From Longimicrobiales bacterium (GTDB lineage Bacteria > Gemmatimonadota > Gemmatimonadetes > Longimicrobiales > Gaopeijiaceae): 40,957 bases of DNA. Made by a program: the position numbers and the translations under genes. The stretch is from NCBI GenBank assembly GCA_028822645.1, contig JAPKDG010000017.1:1-40957 (forward strand), written 5' to 3'. A model generated the notes under the pieces. That model had not been told where the DNA came from. It made no database searches and worked only from the letters and a program-made list of their open reading frames with translations. Below, one piece after another: positions 1 through 9,495 of this stretch. Numbering within the stretch: the first letter of the stretch is position 1; every line of letters starts with the position of its first letter.

Positions 1-2
1 AT

Positions 3-947
3 GCTCTCCACAAGGTTCATTCCGGAGATGATCCTCAGGATATGCGAAATATGGGTGGTCTCCGAAAGTTTATGCCCATCACTTGTGTTCTCATGTGGGT
101 GGCCACTTTGGCGATATCTGGTGTTTGGCCTTTTTCGGGATTCTTCTCAAAAGATGAAATCATCTGGATGACTGGAAGCTTGGCCATGGCAGAATCTTCT
201 CCTTTTCCACTACTCTACAAGCTTTACTGGTCAATGGCGTTGTTGACTGCCCTTTTAACAGCGTTCTATATGACCCGATTTATGGTAATGACTTTCCACG
301 GTAAGAATCGGACAACTGAGGGAGCTCAGCCTGAAATAATAGAAGCCCCCAAATTAATGTTACTACCGTTGATGGTGTTAGGATTCCTATCCCTCTTTGG
401 GGGATGGATCAACGTCACTCCTGATCTGATGAAATCTGCCGTAGGTGGATTTGGTTTTTTGCCAATGACAGACTGGTTGCATCATTGGTTAGAGCCAATC
501 ATATCCGAGAGTGTCACGATACAATTGGACAATGTTGGCGAATTGGGCCACCAGTCTCCTCTTGGAGGTGGAGAAGTTTCATGGGCTTTGATTTCCACGG
601 CTGCGGCAATCTGCATAGTGACAACCACTATTTATCGTATGTCCAAAAATGAAGTAAGATCAGTTGGGTCCAAATCAAATGATGGAAAAATTTCACAATT
701 GCTTTATAACAAGTGGTATGTTGATGAATTGTACGACCAGTGGATTGTTAGACCGTTATGGAGAATATCCCACTTTTGCTGGAAAAAATTCGACCAAGGC
801 TTGATTGATAGAGCAGTAAATTGTTCTGGAAGAATTGCGAAGGGTATCGGTTGGTTCGGCAGCCTTTTTCATACGGGACAGGTAAATACTTATGCTTTCT
901 TCTTAACTCTTGGACTGCTAGCAGCTCTTATCATGGTCATGTCCTAA
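3..947 (+). CDS. nuoL: NADH-quinone oxidoreductase subunit L, C-terminal part
   Basis: This is the 3' part of nuoL, an antiporter-like, proton-pumping membrane subunit of respiratory complex I. The gene begins before the window. The frame is already open at base 3 and reads ALHKVHSGDDPQDMRNMGGL, the conserved stretch that precedes a transmembrane pair in NuoL, so the ATG at 42 is internal. About 315 codons remain of a protein usually longer than 600 residues. Hydrophobic segments cover the last core helices. A charged region follows, then a final membrane helix (TYAFFLTLGLLAALIMVMS), as expected for the long lateral helix and its C-terminal anchor. The stop at 945-947 is one base before nuoM, so L, M and N are probably translated as a coupled group. 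The function call is secure. Confidence 0.95.
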   Translation, partial: ALHKVHSGDDPQDMRNMGGLRKFMPITCVLMWVATLAISGVWPFSGFFSKDEIIWMTGSLAMAESSPFPLLYKLYWSMALLTALLTAFYMTRFMVMTFHGKNRTTEGAQPEIIEAPKLMLLPLMVLGFLSLFGGWINVTPDLMKSAVGGFGFLPMTDWLHHWLEPIISESVTIQLDNVGELGHQSPLGGGEVSWALISTAAAICIVTTTIYRMSKNEVRSVGSKSNDGKISQLLYNKWYVDELYDQWIVRPLWRISHFCWKKFDQGLIDRAVNCSGRIAKGIGWFGSLFHTGQVNTYAFFLTLGLLAALIMVMS

Positions 948-948
948 T

Positions 949-2553
949 ATGCTGACATCTTTTTTCAGCCAATCCTGGTTACTCCAATCGATACTATGGC
1001 TTCCATTGATTGGATCTGCCCACGTACTAGTAACACCTCGCTCCAGTGCAAAAATTACTGCACTATGCTGGAGCGCGTTCGTTTTCTTGCTGAGTGTTTC
1101 GTTGTGGTGGACATATAATCCCGGCAGAGGCCCTGGGTACCAGCTTGCCAGTTCAATTGATTGGATAGAAACATTTGGAGTTAGCTACTCAATCGGCGTG
1201 GATGGAATTAGCCTCTTCATGATACTTCTGACTACCCTTATAACTCCCATAGCCATTCTTGGATCCTTTGAATATATAGAACAGAGAGAGAGAGCCTTTT
1301 ACTCCCTAATGCTATTCCTAGAGTTTGCAGTCCTGGGAGTATTCTCGTCCACAGATATGTTCCTATTTTATGTCTTTTTCGAAATAACCCTGATCCCTAT
1401 GTATTTCATTGTGGGCATCTGGGGAGGAAAAAGAAGAATATACGCGGCGGTGAAATTCTTTTTGTATACCTCATTTGGCTCTCTGTTAATGCTGATAGGA
1501 ATCCTTTATATGTATACAAAGGGTGGATCCCAGTCTTTTGCTATTAGTCATTTCCTTGAGATACCATTAAGCCTAACAGAACAATTGTGGTTATTTGGGG
1601 CCTTTGGCTTAGCTTTTGCCATTAAGATACCGCTTTTCCCTTTTCACACTTGGCTGCCTGATGCACATGTGGAAGCTCCCACACCTGGCTCCGTAATACT
1701 CGCATCGGTTTTACTGAAAATGGGAACATATGGATTCGTTCGAATTGTACTACCTTTTTTCCCGCTAGCTGTTAGTTCGCCCATTGTTGTTACTGCACTT
1801 ATGGGTTTGGGTGTCTTGGGTATTTTGGTTTGTGCCTGGATAGCGGCGGTCCAGCCGGATGCAAAAAAACTAATAGCCTACACCTCGGTTGCACATATGG
1901 GCTTCGTTGTGCTGGGGATCTTTGCACTGAATGACACTGGGTTGCAGGGAGCGATGATAATAATGATTTCCCATGGACTATCTACTGGGGCACTTTTCCT
2001 TTTAGTTGGCATGCTATACGAGCGTAGAAAAACACGAAATATTGCTGATTTCGGTGGTCTGGCAACGATGGTCCCTTGGCTGACAACTGTCTTTCTGATT
2101 TCTGCATTCGCCTCAATAGGCGTTCCAGGGACCAGTGGGTTTACAGGTGAATTCTTGTCCTTGATTGGGGCTTTCGAAGTCCAACCAACCATGGCTATTT
2201 TTGCGGCCGGTGGAGTTGTCTTCGCAGCCTACTATATGCTACCTATGATCCAGAGCATTTTCTTTAACAAGAACAACGTGAAAGAAGATGCTGAAATGAA
2301 CGATCTTTCCAAGAGGGAAATACTTATTCTAGTTCCTCTTATGGTTGGTATCGTTTGGCTGGGAGTTTATCCAAAACCGTTCATGGACAGAATGGCTCCA
2401 TCTCTTGAGGAGATCATTGAGAGGGTCGAGACAGCTCGAGAGACTAATGAAATCACAGCTCGGGATGTCAAATCTGAAAACCAAGAGACAGCACTCTGGA
2501 TTCATTCAAGCGGCCCTCCGGATATCTCTACTGTAAAATGTAGGGAGTGTTAA
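949..2553 (+). CDS. nuoM: NADH-quinone oxidoreductase subunit M
   Basis: NuoM is a second antiporter-like, proton-translocating subunit of complex I in the inner membrane. The protein has 534 residues and about 14 hydrophobic segments. Family hallmarks are present: the glutamate in FYVFFEITLIPMYF (E145), the lysine in FAIKIPLFPFHTWLPDAH (K226, with H233), the KKLIAYTSVAHMGF helix with its pumping lysine, and HGLSTGALFLLVG. The start ATG is one base after the nuoL stop and lacks a clear Shine-Dalgarno sequence, which suggests coupling to nuoL. The last 30 or so residues are a polar tail ending in VKCREC, longer than in many relatives and without known function. A GGGAG at 2543-2547 near its 3' end serves as ribosome site for nuoN. 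Confidence 0.97.
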   Translation: MLTSFFSQSWLLQSILWLPLIGSAHVLVTPRSSAKITALCWSAFVFLLSVSLWWTYNPGRGPGYQLASSIDWIETFGVSYSIGVDGISLFMILLTTLITPIAILGSFEYIEQRERAFYSLMLFLEFAVLGVFSSTDMFLFYVFFEITLIPMYFIVGIWGGKRRIYAAVKFFLYTSFGSLLMLIGILYMYTKGGSQSFAISHFLEIPLSLTEQLWLFGAFGLAFAIKIPLFPFHTWLPDAHVEAPTPGSVILASVLLKMGTYGFVRIVLPFFPLAVSSPIVVTALMGLGVLGILVCAWIAAVQPDAKKLIAYTSVAHMGFVVLGIFALNDTGLQGAMIIMISHGLSTGALFLLVGMLYERRKTRNIADFGGLATMVPWLTTVFLISAFASIGVPGTSGFTGEFLSLIGAFEVQPTMAIFAAGGVVFAAYYMLPMIQSIFFNKNNVKEDAEMNDLSKREILILVPLMVGIVWLGVYPKPFMDRMAPSLEEIIERVETARETNEITARDVKSENQETALWIHSSGPPDISTVKCREC

Positions 2554-4029
2554 ATGGACTTCACTAACCAATGGCATTATCTCCTGGCGATGGCACCAGA
2601 GATTGTACTGATAGGATTTGCCATTGGATTGCTTCTCTTTGGAGTTAGTAGAGATAAGTCCCAGGACAGCATGAAAAACCGCGACTTAGGTTGGATTGCT
2701 TTACTAGGAGTTACGGTTTCTGCGTTTGGGAATGGCTGGCTCTATGCTTCTGCTAGTTCATCGTCCCAAGGGATAGTGACAGTGGACACTTATTCACTAC
2801 TGGCCAACTGGATTCTCTTGCTTTCACTGGCAATGGTTATTTTGATTTCTGTTCCATATGTAGAACGCCAAAAACTCCAAGCCCCCGAATATTTTGCCCT
2901 ACTAATGTTTGGCACTGTCGGTCTCATGGTAATGGTGGCGTCACTGGACCTGATGTTAATATTTATTGGTCTTGAAATTGCTTCCATTTCGATCTATGCC
3001 CTTGTAGCTATAGATCAAAGAAGCTCTCGGGGTGCTGAAGCTGGACTGAAGTACTTCTTGCTAGGAGCCTTTTCAACGGGGATATTCCTATATGGTGTAG
3101 CTCTTATCTATGGCGCCACTTCATCGGTTAATTTGGTTGCCATAGCCGACACTTTCGTGGACGGACAATCAAATGAATTGATGCTACTGGTTGGCACTAT
3201 CATGCTGGCCGTAGGCTTCTGTTTCAAGGTGTCTGTTGTACCCTTCCATATGTGGACCCCTGATGCCTATGAGGGTGCTCCTCTTCCAGTTACTGCTTAT
3301 ATGTCAGTGGCTGTTAAGAGCGGTGCTTTCCTGACATTCTACCGTGTCTTCTCCGTATATTTGGAAGGTGCCCACCATTCATGGTCCGAGGTTCTTTGGG
3401 GACTGTCGATCCTTACTATGGTAGGTGCTAATTTAATCGCACTTACACAAAATAATATAAAGAGGTTGCTCGCTTATTCTGGTATAGCTCATAGTGGCTA
3501 CCTACTGATGACCCTTGTGGCTAATAACGCTACATCTCAATCTGGGTTATTATTTTACTTAACAGCCTACGTCTTATCTAGCCTCGGCTTGTTCGCAGGG
3601 ATTGTCTTTGTTTCGAATCAAAGTGAAACCAATGTCGATGTGGAAAATTATTCGGGTCTTGGAGTTAATTATCCATTTATAGCTTTCGCCTTGACTGTCT
3701 TCCTTCTGTCTCTTGGCGGGTTCCCAGGGACCGGAGGATTCATAGGTAAAGTTCTGATTTTACAGGGATCCTTGGAAAGTGGTCACATATCTCTGGCTGT
3801 GGCCTTAGTACTTAGCACACTGATTTCATACGGATATTACTTAAGGATCGTTTGGCTAATGTGGATGAAAGATCCATTAGCTCAAGATGCTGACAATCCA
3901 AGCTCACCAACTGTTGTACCAATGATACTGCAACTACTCCTGGTTTTCACTTTAGTTTCTGTGATATACCTGGGCCTCCTACCTGGACAGTGGATTGAAT
4001 TCGTAGAATCTATAGCGATTGGTAAATGA
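2554..4029 (+). CDS. nuoN: NADH-quinone oxidoreductase subunit N
   Basis: NuoN is the third antiporter-like membrane subunit of complex I, and the usual order L-M-N is kept here. It has 491 residues and is almost entirely hydrophobic. Motifs include the conserved glutamate in LMLIFIGLEIASISIYAL, the lysine in CFKVSVVPFHMWTPDAYEGA, and NIKRLLAYSGIAHSGYLLM. Its ATG directly follows the TAA of nuoM, with GGGAG six bases upstream. It ends the nuo operon: 53 bases with no obvious terminator hairpin separate it from the phosphohexomutase, so read-through into the next gene is possible. Confidence 0.97.
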   Translation: MDFTNQWHYLLAMAPEIVLIGFAIGLLLFGVSRDKSQDSMKNRDLGWIALLGVTVSAFGNGWLYASASSSSQGIVTVDTYSLLANWILLLSLAMVILISVPYVERQKLQAPEYFALLMFGTVGLMVMVASLDLMLIFIGLEIASISIYALVAIDQRSSRGAEAGLKYFLLGAFSTGIFLYGVALIYGATSSVNLVAIADTFVDGQSNELMLLVGTIMLAVGFCFKVSVVPFHMWTPDAYEGAPLPVTAYMSVAVKSGAFLTFYRVFSVYLEGAHHSWSEVLWGLSILTMVGANLIALTQNNIKRLLAYSGIAHSGYLLMTLVANNATSQSGLLFYLTAYVLSSLGLFAGIVFVSNQSETNVDVENYSGLGVNYPFIAFALTVFLLSLGGFPGTGGFIGKVLILQGSLESGHISLAVALVLSTLISYGYYLRIVWLMWMKDPLAQDADNPSSPTVVPMILQLLLVFTLVSVIYLGLLPGQWIEFVESIAIGK

Positions 4030-4082
4030 CGCCTCACCTGACTCAGCCGAACAACTTTATCAAAATAGGTAGAGTGTAAACT

Positions 4083-5447
4083 ATGCAGGGAATAGATTCT
4101 ATTTTCAGGGAATACGATATCAGAGGAATTGTCGGGGAGGAGCTAACCTCCCAAGTCTTCGAAGACTTGGGTTCCGCTTTTGGTTTAATTGTAGCTGAGC
4201 AGACTCAAGGTTCCCCAACAATTGTTGTAGGTAGGGACAATCGACCTTCATCTCAAGAATTGGCTGCAAGTTTTATAGAAGGATTGATCTCCTCGGGCGC
4301 TATGGTCACAGACATCGGAACAGTCCCAACACCGATGGTCTATTGGTCCGAGACGGAGCTGCATGTGGATGCAGGCGTGCAGATAACAGGCTCACACAAT
4401 CCAGTAGAATGGAACGGTGTCAAGATGAGCCTAGGGGGACGGCCTTTTTATGGACAAGATATCCAGCGGCTAAAAAAACTTCACTTAGCTGAGAAGCATT
4501 CTAATGAAAGGGGTGGCTATTCGAGGACTGATATTACAAAGGGTTACATCCAAGATATTGTTGCTCGATTCCAACTCAAGAGGCCACTGAAAGTTGTCCT
4601 AGACTGCGGAAATGGTGCAGGATCACTAGTTGGCGTGGACATCCTGACAGGCATAGGTGCTAGAGTCGTTCCACTTTACTGTGAATCTGATGGCACATTT
4701 CCAAATCACCATCCTGACCCTACCGTAGATGAAAATCTCAAGGATCTCATCGATAAGGTTAAGGAAGAGAATGCCGACCTCGGTATAGCATTCGATGGTG
4801 ACGCTGATCGAATCGGAGCTGTCGATAATAAGGGCCATATAGTTAGGGGCGACTTATTACTTCTACTATTGGCACAGGACATATTGCAAAAGAATGGCCA
4901 AGCAAAAATGATATTTGATGTTAAGTGTTCCCAGGTGGTGCCTGAAGAGTTCGTAAAAGCTGGAGGCCAGGCAATCATGTGGAAGACCGGCCATTCTCTC
5001 ATCAAGAAAAAAATGAGTGAGACTGGAGCGGATATAGCAGGGGAGCTTTCTGGCCATATTTTCATCGCAGATGGTTATCTGGGATTTGACGATGCGCCGT
5101 ATTGTGCGGCTCGACTATTAGAGTTGGCGTCCCGTTCGGATGAAAGCTTTTTCGATATGGTGAACAAATTCAGAATTTATGTCAGCACACCTGAGATTCG
5201 GATAGAAGTACCTGAATCACAGAAAAGGAAAATTATAGAAGCTGCCACGGATCATTTTGCAAGCAAATATGAAGTTATCTGTGTAGATGGAGTCAGGATT
5301 CTATTTGAAGGAGGCTGGGGTTTGTTGAGAGCGTCTAATACCCAGCCAATTTTGGTGGCCAGATTTGAGGCGGAAAAGGCTGACCAACTGCAAGATATTC
5401 GCTCAGAAGTCGAAGGATGGCTCATCACACAAGGGGTAACAATATAG
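4083..5447 (+). CDS. manB: phosphomannomutase/phosphoglucomutase
   Basis: This cytosolic alpha-D-phosphohexomutase interconverts hexose 1- and 6-phosphates (mannose and/or glucose), supplying sugar nucleotides for LPS and other glycans. It has 454 residues, close to the AlgC size. All four active-site loops are visible: the phosphoserine loop TGSHNP (S104), the metal-binding loop FDGDADR (237-243), the sugar-selecting loop GELSGH (320-325), and a phosphate-binding segment RASNTQP near residue 419. GEMSGH or GELSGH with this architecture is typical of dual PMM/PGM enzymes, so preference for mannose or glucose cannot be settled from sequence. The stop codon overlaps the GTG start of the UPF0182 gene by one base. 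A perfect 22-nt palindrome lies near its 5' end. Confidence 0.93.
   Translation: MQGIDSIFREYDIRGIVGEELTSQVFEDLGSAFGLIVAEQTQGSPTIVVGRDNRPSSQELAASFIEGLISSGAMVTDIGTVPTPMVYWSETELHVDAGVQITGSHNPVEWNGVKMSLGGRPFYGQDIQRLKKLHLAEKHSNERGGYSRTDITKGYIQDIVARFQLKRPLKVVLDCGNGAGSLVGVDILTGIGARVVPLYCESDGTFPNHHPDPTVDENLKDLIDKVKEENADLGIAFDGDADRIGAVDNKGHIVRGDLLLLLLAQDILQKNGQAKMIFDVKCSQVVPEEFVKAGGQAIMWKTGHSLIKKKMSETGADIAGELSGHIFIADGYLGFDDAPYCAARLLELASRSDESFFDMVNKFRIYVSTPEIRIEVPESQKRKIIEAATDHFASKYEVICVDGVRILFEGGWGLLRASNTQPILVARFEAEKADQLQDIRSEVEGWLITQGVTI
4150..4171. repeat. perfect 22-nt palindrome inside the phosphohexomutase gene
   Basis: CCCAAGTCTTC is followed immediately by its exact reverse complement, giving 11-bp arms and no spacer. 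As RNA it could fold into an eight-pair stem with a six-base loop. It lies wholly in coding sequence and is not followed by a T-run, so it is not an intrinsic terminator. Function unknown. Confidence 0.9.
5431..5436 (+). promoter_or_regulatory. ribosome binding site deciding the UPF0182 start
   Basis: AAGGGG sits 10 bases before a GTG at 5447 whose first base is the last base of the upstream TAG stop (TAGTG). The alternative ATG at 5417 has GAAGG directly abutting it, with no spacing, so GTG 5447 is the better start. Confidence 0.65.
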
Positions 5448-8203
5448 TGAAACTGAAGAATTTTTGGCGAGATAGGGGTATAGTCCTACTGGTTTCTATA
5501 GCTTTTTTAATGGTATTCTTTGGTGAATTCGTTTCAAAAGTATATTTAGATAAACTATGGTTTGAATCTTTGGGATACTCTCAGGTATTTTGGAAAAAAT
5601 TGCTGTGGGAATGGGGAGGACGCCTTACAGTAGGCTTATTCGCTTGTGTTTTTATTTACGTTAATTTGAAATTAGCCTGCAAATCTGTAGGCACTTTCCG
5701 TATTCGTCGCAAATTGGGTGACCTTGTAATTTCAGAAGAACTGTCGGCAAATTATTTAACCAAAATGGCTCTTATTATTTCCCTGGTTTTTGGAGCTTGG
5801 TTTGGGCTTGTGGCATCCTCGAATTTGGGGATGCAGATCCTCTTTACATTGACGAATACTGACTGGAAGATGATCGATCCTATATTTGGAAAAGACTTGA
5901 GTTTTTTCGTGATCAATCTTCCTCTCCTGGAAACATTAACAGGCTTGCTGATTGGCATGGTCACTCTGACTCTAGTCAGTGTGACGGTCACTGATGTGTT
6001 ATCAGGGGTGATTGGAATTCCGAAAGGTATTGAGTGGACACCACCAAAGAATAAAGCCAAACAATTACCGAGAAAACATCTTTCTTCGCTTGGATTCATT
6101 TTGTTTATGCTTTTTTCGGGATCGACCTGGCTGTCCCGTTACGGATTATTAACGAATGGTAGCTCGAGTGTACAAAATATTTTTGGCTATACTGATTACC
6201 ATGCGAGATTGCCAGTTCTGGTTGTGCTAACTGCACTGACCATTGTCGTCGCCGTCAGTATTTTTGCCGTGGGATTCCGAAATCTGAAGGCTACTCTGCC
6301 CATTGGTATTTCTCTTCTTTTGGTTTTCGGTTTTGTAGGTGGACAGGCTTACCCATCATTTGTACAAAAATTTAGAGTGGAACCGAATGAATTGGCACTC
6401 GAAGGAAAATTTATAGAGGACAATATTCGATTTACTCGAGCAGGTTTTGACTTGACAGATTTGGAACGAAAAACATTTCAGTATCAGCTACCGGATAACG
6501 GAGTGGATTGGTCAGAGGCCATGCAACAATTTAATGGGCTTCCCGTGTGGAGTGCTCCCGCTCTATTAACAACTTATAGACAATTGGAAGCTCGTTTTCC
6601 TTACTATGAGTTTTTCGGAGCTACGGTAGATCGATACAATACTGATAATGGGGTAATTCCTGTAGCTCTTTCTGTCCGGGAAATCCTACCCAGTGGTATC
6701 CAAGACCGGAATTGGCAAAATGTCCACATTCGGGACGAATATATCAAAGGAAACGGTATAGTTGCGAGTGTAGCTAGTGACCGCACTCCCGAAGGCAGGC
6801 CACCGATGCTCATTTCTGGAATTCCCCCAGACGCGATTGAGAGTAGCGAAGCTCCGGAAGAATTAATACTAACGAAACCAGCTGTTTATGTGGGATCTAG
6901 CCGTCAAGAATACGCTATACTGAATCAGAATTTGTCTATGGAAACGGAAGCTAATGAGAATGATATTGGCTCCCATGGTATACCACTAAATTCTTGGTTG
7001 AGAACTTTAGCTACAGCTTGGTATTTCCAGGATACAAACCTGCTGTTCTCTGAGGATCTAACAAATGAAAGCCGACTCTTGTTCCGACGTGATGTCCTGA
7101 CTAGGGTTCGACACATAGCTGGATCTATTATCCACTTTCCTGAAGATCCCTACCCGATAGTTCATGAAGGTGGGCTGCTCTGGATATTGGAAGGCTTTAC
7201 GATTACGGATGCCTTTCCACTTACCAATTTAACTGAATTTGATGGTACTGGGGGTGTTAATTATGCCCGGAACTCAGTCAAGGTCACTGTGGACGCTGAG
7301 ACCGGCGCAACCATTTTCTATATCGTGGACGAAGAAGATCCTTTAATTGATCTCTATAGAAGGGGTTTCCCAGGCATGTTTGTAGGTTTGGAAGAAATGC
7401 CCAGTAAAGTAAGGGAACACACGAGATATTCGAAGTCCATGTTGGATCTCCAAGCCCGTAAATTGAATCAGTACCACCAAGAGACCGCCAGAGTGTTTCA
7501 TGGCCAACAGGATGTTTGGACACTACCCCAAGAGCTGTCTCAGAATAGCAGCACTGTGCCCTATCGTTCGGAGTATGGGATCTACAAGCTACCCGATGAA
7601 AAAGATGAGGCTTTCTTGCTGACGACAGCTTTCGTTCCAAGGGGCCGCCAAAACTTGACGGCTATCTTGGTAGCTCATAACGATCCAGAAGATTATGGAC
7701 GCTTGGTTTTATTTGAAGTTCCAGCACAGTCTCAGGTGCCGGGTCCGAGACAAGTCGAAGCTTTAATTGAACAGGACCCGATAATATCCCAACAATTTTC
7801 ACTCTGGAGAACGGGGGGGAGCCAAGTATGGACGGGACACATTCATTTAGTCCCAGTCGGCGAAACCCTCCTGTATATGGAACCAGTTTTTTTGGCTGCT
7901 GAAGAAGACGCGATACCAGAGCTGAGGAGATTTGTTGTTAGTGACGGTTATAGGGTGTCTATGGAGCCGACTTTGCTAGAAGCTATAGAAGCATTAAAAG
8001 GGACTGGGACAAACATCTCAAATCTAGAGATAGTAGAGTTTGGAGACACTCAGGTATCAACTGTGAATTGGCCGAGGGAAGCGCTGGAAATGCTTGAAAA
8101 AGCAGAAGCAGCTGCAAGAGACTTCGATTTTTCTACTTTTGGAAAAGCACTGCAGGAGCTGAGGCGGCTCTTGCAAGACCTTTCCTTGAGCGAAGCCCTG
8201 TAG
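5447..8203 (+). CDS. UPF0182 family (COG1615) large membrane protein
   Basis: This is a member of the UPF0182 family, whose biochemical role is unknown. The 918 residues divide into an N-terminal block of about seven hydrophobic segments (residues 1-300) and a large presumably extracytoplasmic domain. Family signatures seen are LDKLWFESLGYSQVFW near the N-terminus, then NELALEGKFIEDNIRFTR, GATVDRY, GGLLWILEGFT, and NSVKVTVDAETGATIFYIVD followed by DPLIDLYRRGFPGMF. The C-terminal stretch from about residue 880 is helical and acidic (ALEMLEKAEAAARDF). The family is best known from actinobacteria, cyanobacteria and some Firmicutes, so its presence in a Kdo/LPS-bearing diderm is worth noting. The GTG start is chosen from the ribosome site and the TAGTG overlap; an ATG 30 bases upstream is possible. 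Confidence 0.9.
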   Translation: MKLKNFWRDRGIVLLVSIAFLMVFFGEFVSKVYLDKLWFESLGYSQVFWKKLLWEWGGRLTVGLFACVFIYVNLKLACKSVGTFRIRRKLGDLVISEELSANYLTKMALIISLVFGAWFGLVASSNLGMQILFTLTNTDWKMIDPIFGKDLSFFVINLPLLETLTGLLIGMVTLTLVSVTVTDVLSGVIGIPKGIEWTPPKNKAKQLPRKHLSSLGFILFMLFSGSTWLSRYGLLTNGSSSVQNIFGYTDYHARLPVLVVLTALTIVVAVSIFAVGFRNLKATLPIGISLLLVFGFVGGQAYPSFVQKFRVEPNELALEGKFIEDNIRFTRAGFDLTDLERKTFQYQLPDNGVDWSEAMQQFNGLPVWSAPALLTTYRQLEARFPYYEFFGATVDRYNTDNGVIPVALSVREILPSGIQDRNWQNVHIRDEYIKGNGIVASVASDRTPEGRPPMLISGIPPDAIESSEAPEELILTKPAVYVGSSRQEYAILNQNLSMETEANENDIGSHGIPLNSWLRTLATAWYFQDTNLLFSEDLTNESRLLFRRDVLTRVRHIAGSIIHFPEDPYPIVHEGGLLWILEGFTITDAFPLTNLTEFDGTGGVNYARNSVKVTVDAETGATIFYIVDEEDPLIDLYRRGFPGMFVGLEEMPSKVREHTRYSKSMLDLQARKLNQYHQETARVFHGQQDVWTLPQELSQNSSTVPYRSEYGIYKLPDEKDEAFLLTTAFVPRGRQNLTAILVAHNDPEDYGRLVLFEVPAQSQVPGPRQVEALIEQDPIISQQFSLWRTGGSQVWTGHIHLVPVGETLLYMEPVFLAAEEDAIPELRRFVVSDGYRVSMEPTLLEAIEALKGTGTNISNLEIVEFGDTQVSTVNWPREALEMLEKAEAAARDFDFSTFGKALQELRRLLQDLSLSEAL
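5960..5985. repeat. near-perfect inverted repeat inside the UPF0182 gene
   Basis: The arms GTCACTCTGACT and AGTCAGTGTGAC are separated by two bases and pair at 11 of 12 positions, with a symmetric T/T mismatch. It lies in the membrane-spanning part of the coding region. No function can be assigned. Confidence 0.75.
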
Positions 8204-8245
8204 TAACCAATCTCTGTTTGTTAGTTTAGTCTGAAATTCTTGAAA

Positions 8246-8262
8246 TCACCTAGGGAAGGTGA
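8246..8262. promoter_or_regulatory. small dyad in the sucC leader
   Basis: TCACCT and AGGTGA, with AGGGA between them, form a 6-bp dyad in the 117-base gap between the UPF0182 gene and sucC. It could be an operator or a weak stem-loop. No T-run follows, and I could not identify a convincing -10/-35 pair around it. The rest of this gap is AT-rich with nothing else recognisable. Confidence 0.3.
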
Positions 8263-8320
8263 AATCATCAGGACAGTTAAAGTTAAAAAGTTTCATTAAA
8301 TACTTACACCAGGATTTAGA

Positions 8321-9454
8321 ATGGATATTCACGAATATCAAGCAAAAGAAATTCTCCGTGAAAATGGTATCCCGGTGCCTCCAGGGGAAATCGCCAAAAA
8401 TTCAGACCAAGCTGTCGCTATAGCTAAGAATTATGAATTTACAGTCGTAGTGAAGGCACAGGTGCATTCGGGTGGAAGAGGGAAGGCGGGTGGAGTCAAG
8501 CTGGCGAAAACTCAAGACGACGTTCGCAAGGCTGCGGATGATATACTGGGAATGTTTATATCAGGGCATAAGGTCAATGAGGTGTTAGTCACTCCTGCCG
8601 AGGATATAGATACTGAAGCTTACTTGGGGATTTTGATTGACAGAGAAACTCAAAGTCCAGTAATTGTGGTTTGTGCGGAAGGTGGGATCGACATAGAAGA
8701 AGTCGCTGTGAATAATCCCAACTCTATCCACAAATTAAGTATCGATCCAAGATACGGTCTTTTTAGACATCAAGCTTATGGCTTGGCTCGCATTCTGTAT
8801 CAAGAGAAAGATCTGGTTAAGCAGGCTGTATCCATCATCGAACAGCTATATCAGGCTTTCATTTCTAGTGGCGCATCTATGGTTGAAATCAACCCTCTAA
8901 TAAGCACGCCAACCGGAGATGTGAAAGCTATAGACGCCAAGATGAGCATAGACGACAGCGAACTGTTTAAACATCCAAAACTGCAGTCATACAGAGATGT
9001 CCAAGCAGAACCTCGGGCTGAAACAATGGCTCGAGAAGCCGGACTTAGTTATGTAAAATTGGACGGCAATGTGGGTTGCTGTGTGAATGGTGCTGGCCTA
9101 GCTATGGCTACTATGGACTTGGTTAAATATTACGGAGGAGATCCAGCGAATTTTTTGGATATCGGTGGGTCTTCCAATCCACAAAAAGTGGTTGCTGCTC
9201 TCAAAATAATCACGTCAGACCCTAATGTGGAGGTAATTCTTTTTAATATATTTGGAGGTATTACCAGATGTGATGACGTTGCAAAAGGCATCGTGGACGC
9301 ACTCAAAGAAATAGAGATAAAATCGCCGATCATAATTAGACTGACCGGCACGAATGAAGCGGAAGGTTTAGAAATTCTTTCTTCAGCAGGCTTGTCAGCG
9401 TTTACATCGATGGATGATGTAGTAGAACAAGCAGTATCCGAAACGACCAAATAG
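8321..9454 (+). CDS. sucC: succinate-CoA ligase [ADP-forming] subunit beta
   Basis: SucC is the nucleotide- and CoA-grasping beta subunit of succinyl-CoA synthetase, which makes ATP or GTP in the TCA cycle. The N-terminus MDIHEYQAKEILRENGIPVP opens an ATP-grasp domain; VVKAQVHSGGRGKAGGVKLA is the nucleotide-binding loop. The C-terminal half has DGNVGCCVNGAGLAMATMD and FNIFGGITRCDDVA, which shape the site for the phosphohistidine loop of SucD. At 377 residues it is slightly shorter than the usual 385-390, with no obvious missing motif. The 117-base leader makes it the likely first gene of a sucC-sucD-ndk unit. Confidence 0.97.
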   Translation: MDIHEYQAKEILRENGIPVPPGEIAKNSDQAVAIAKNYEFTVVVKAQVHSGGRGKAGGVKLAKTQDDVRKAADDILGMFISGHKVNEVLVTPAEDIDTEAYLGILIDRETQSPVIVVCAEGGIDIEEVAVNNPNSIHKLSIDPRYGLFRHQAYGLARILYQEKDLVKQAVSIIEQLYQAFISSGASMVEINPLISTPTGDVKAIDAKMSIDDSELFKHPKLQSYRDVQAEPRAETMAREAGLSYVKLDGNVGCCVNGAGLAMATMDLVKYYGGDPANFLDIGGSSNPQKVVAALKIITSDPNVEVILFNIFGGITRCDDVAKGIVDALKEIEIKSPIIIRLTGTNEAEGLEILSSAGLSAFTSMDDVVEQAVSETTK

Positions 9455-9495
9455 GAACAACTAACCTGGAAACAGATAGGTAGGCGAGAAAATAA

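Noticed and set aside
42-947. ATG 42 as the true start of the first gene
   Set aside because: The frame is open to base 3 and the residues before ATG 42 match the conserved internal NuoL segment, so the gene is cut by the window edge.
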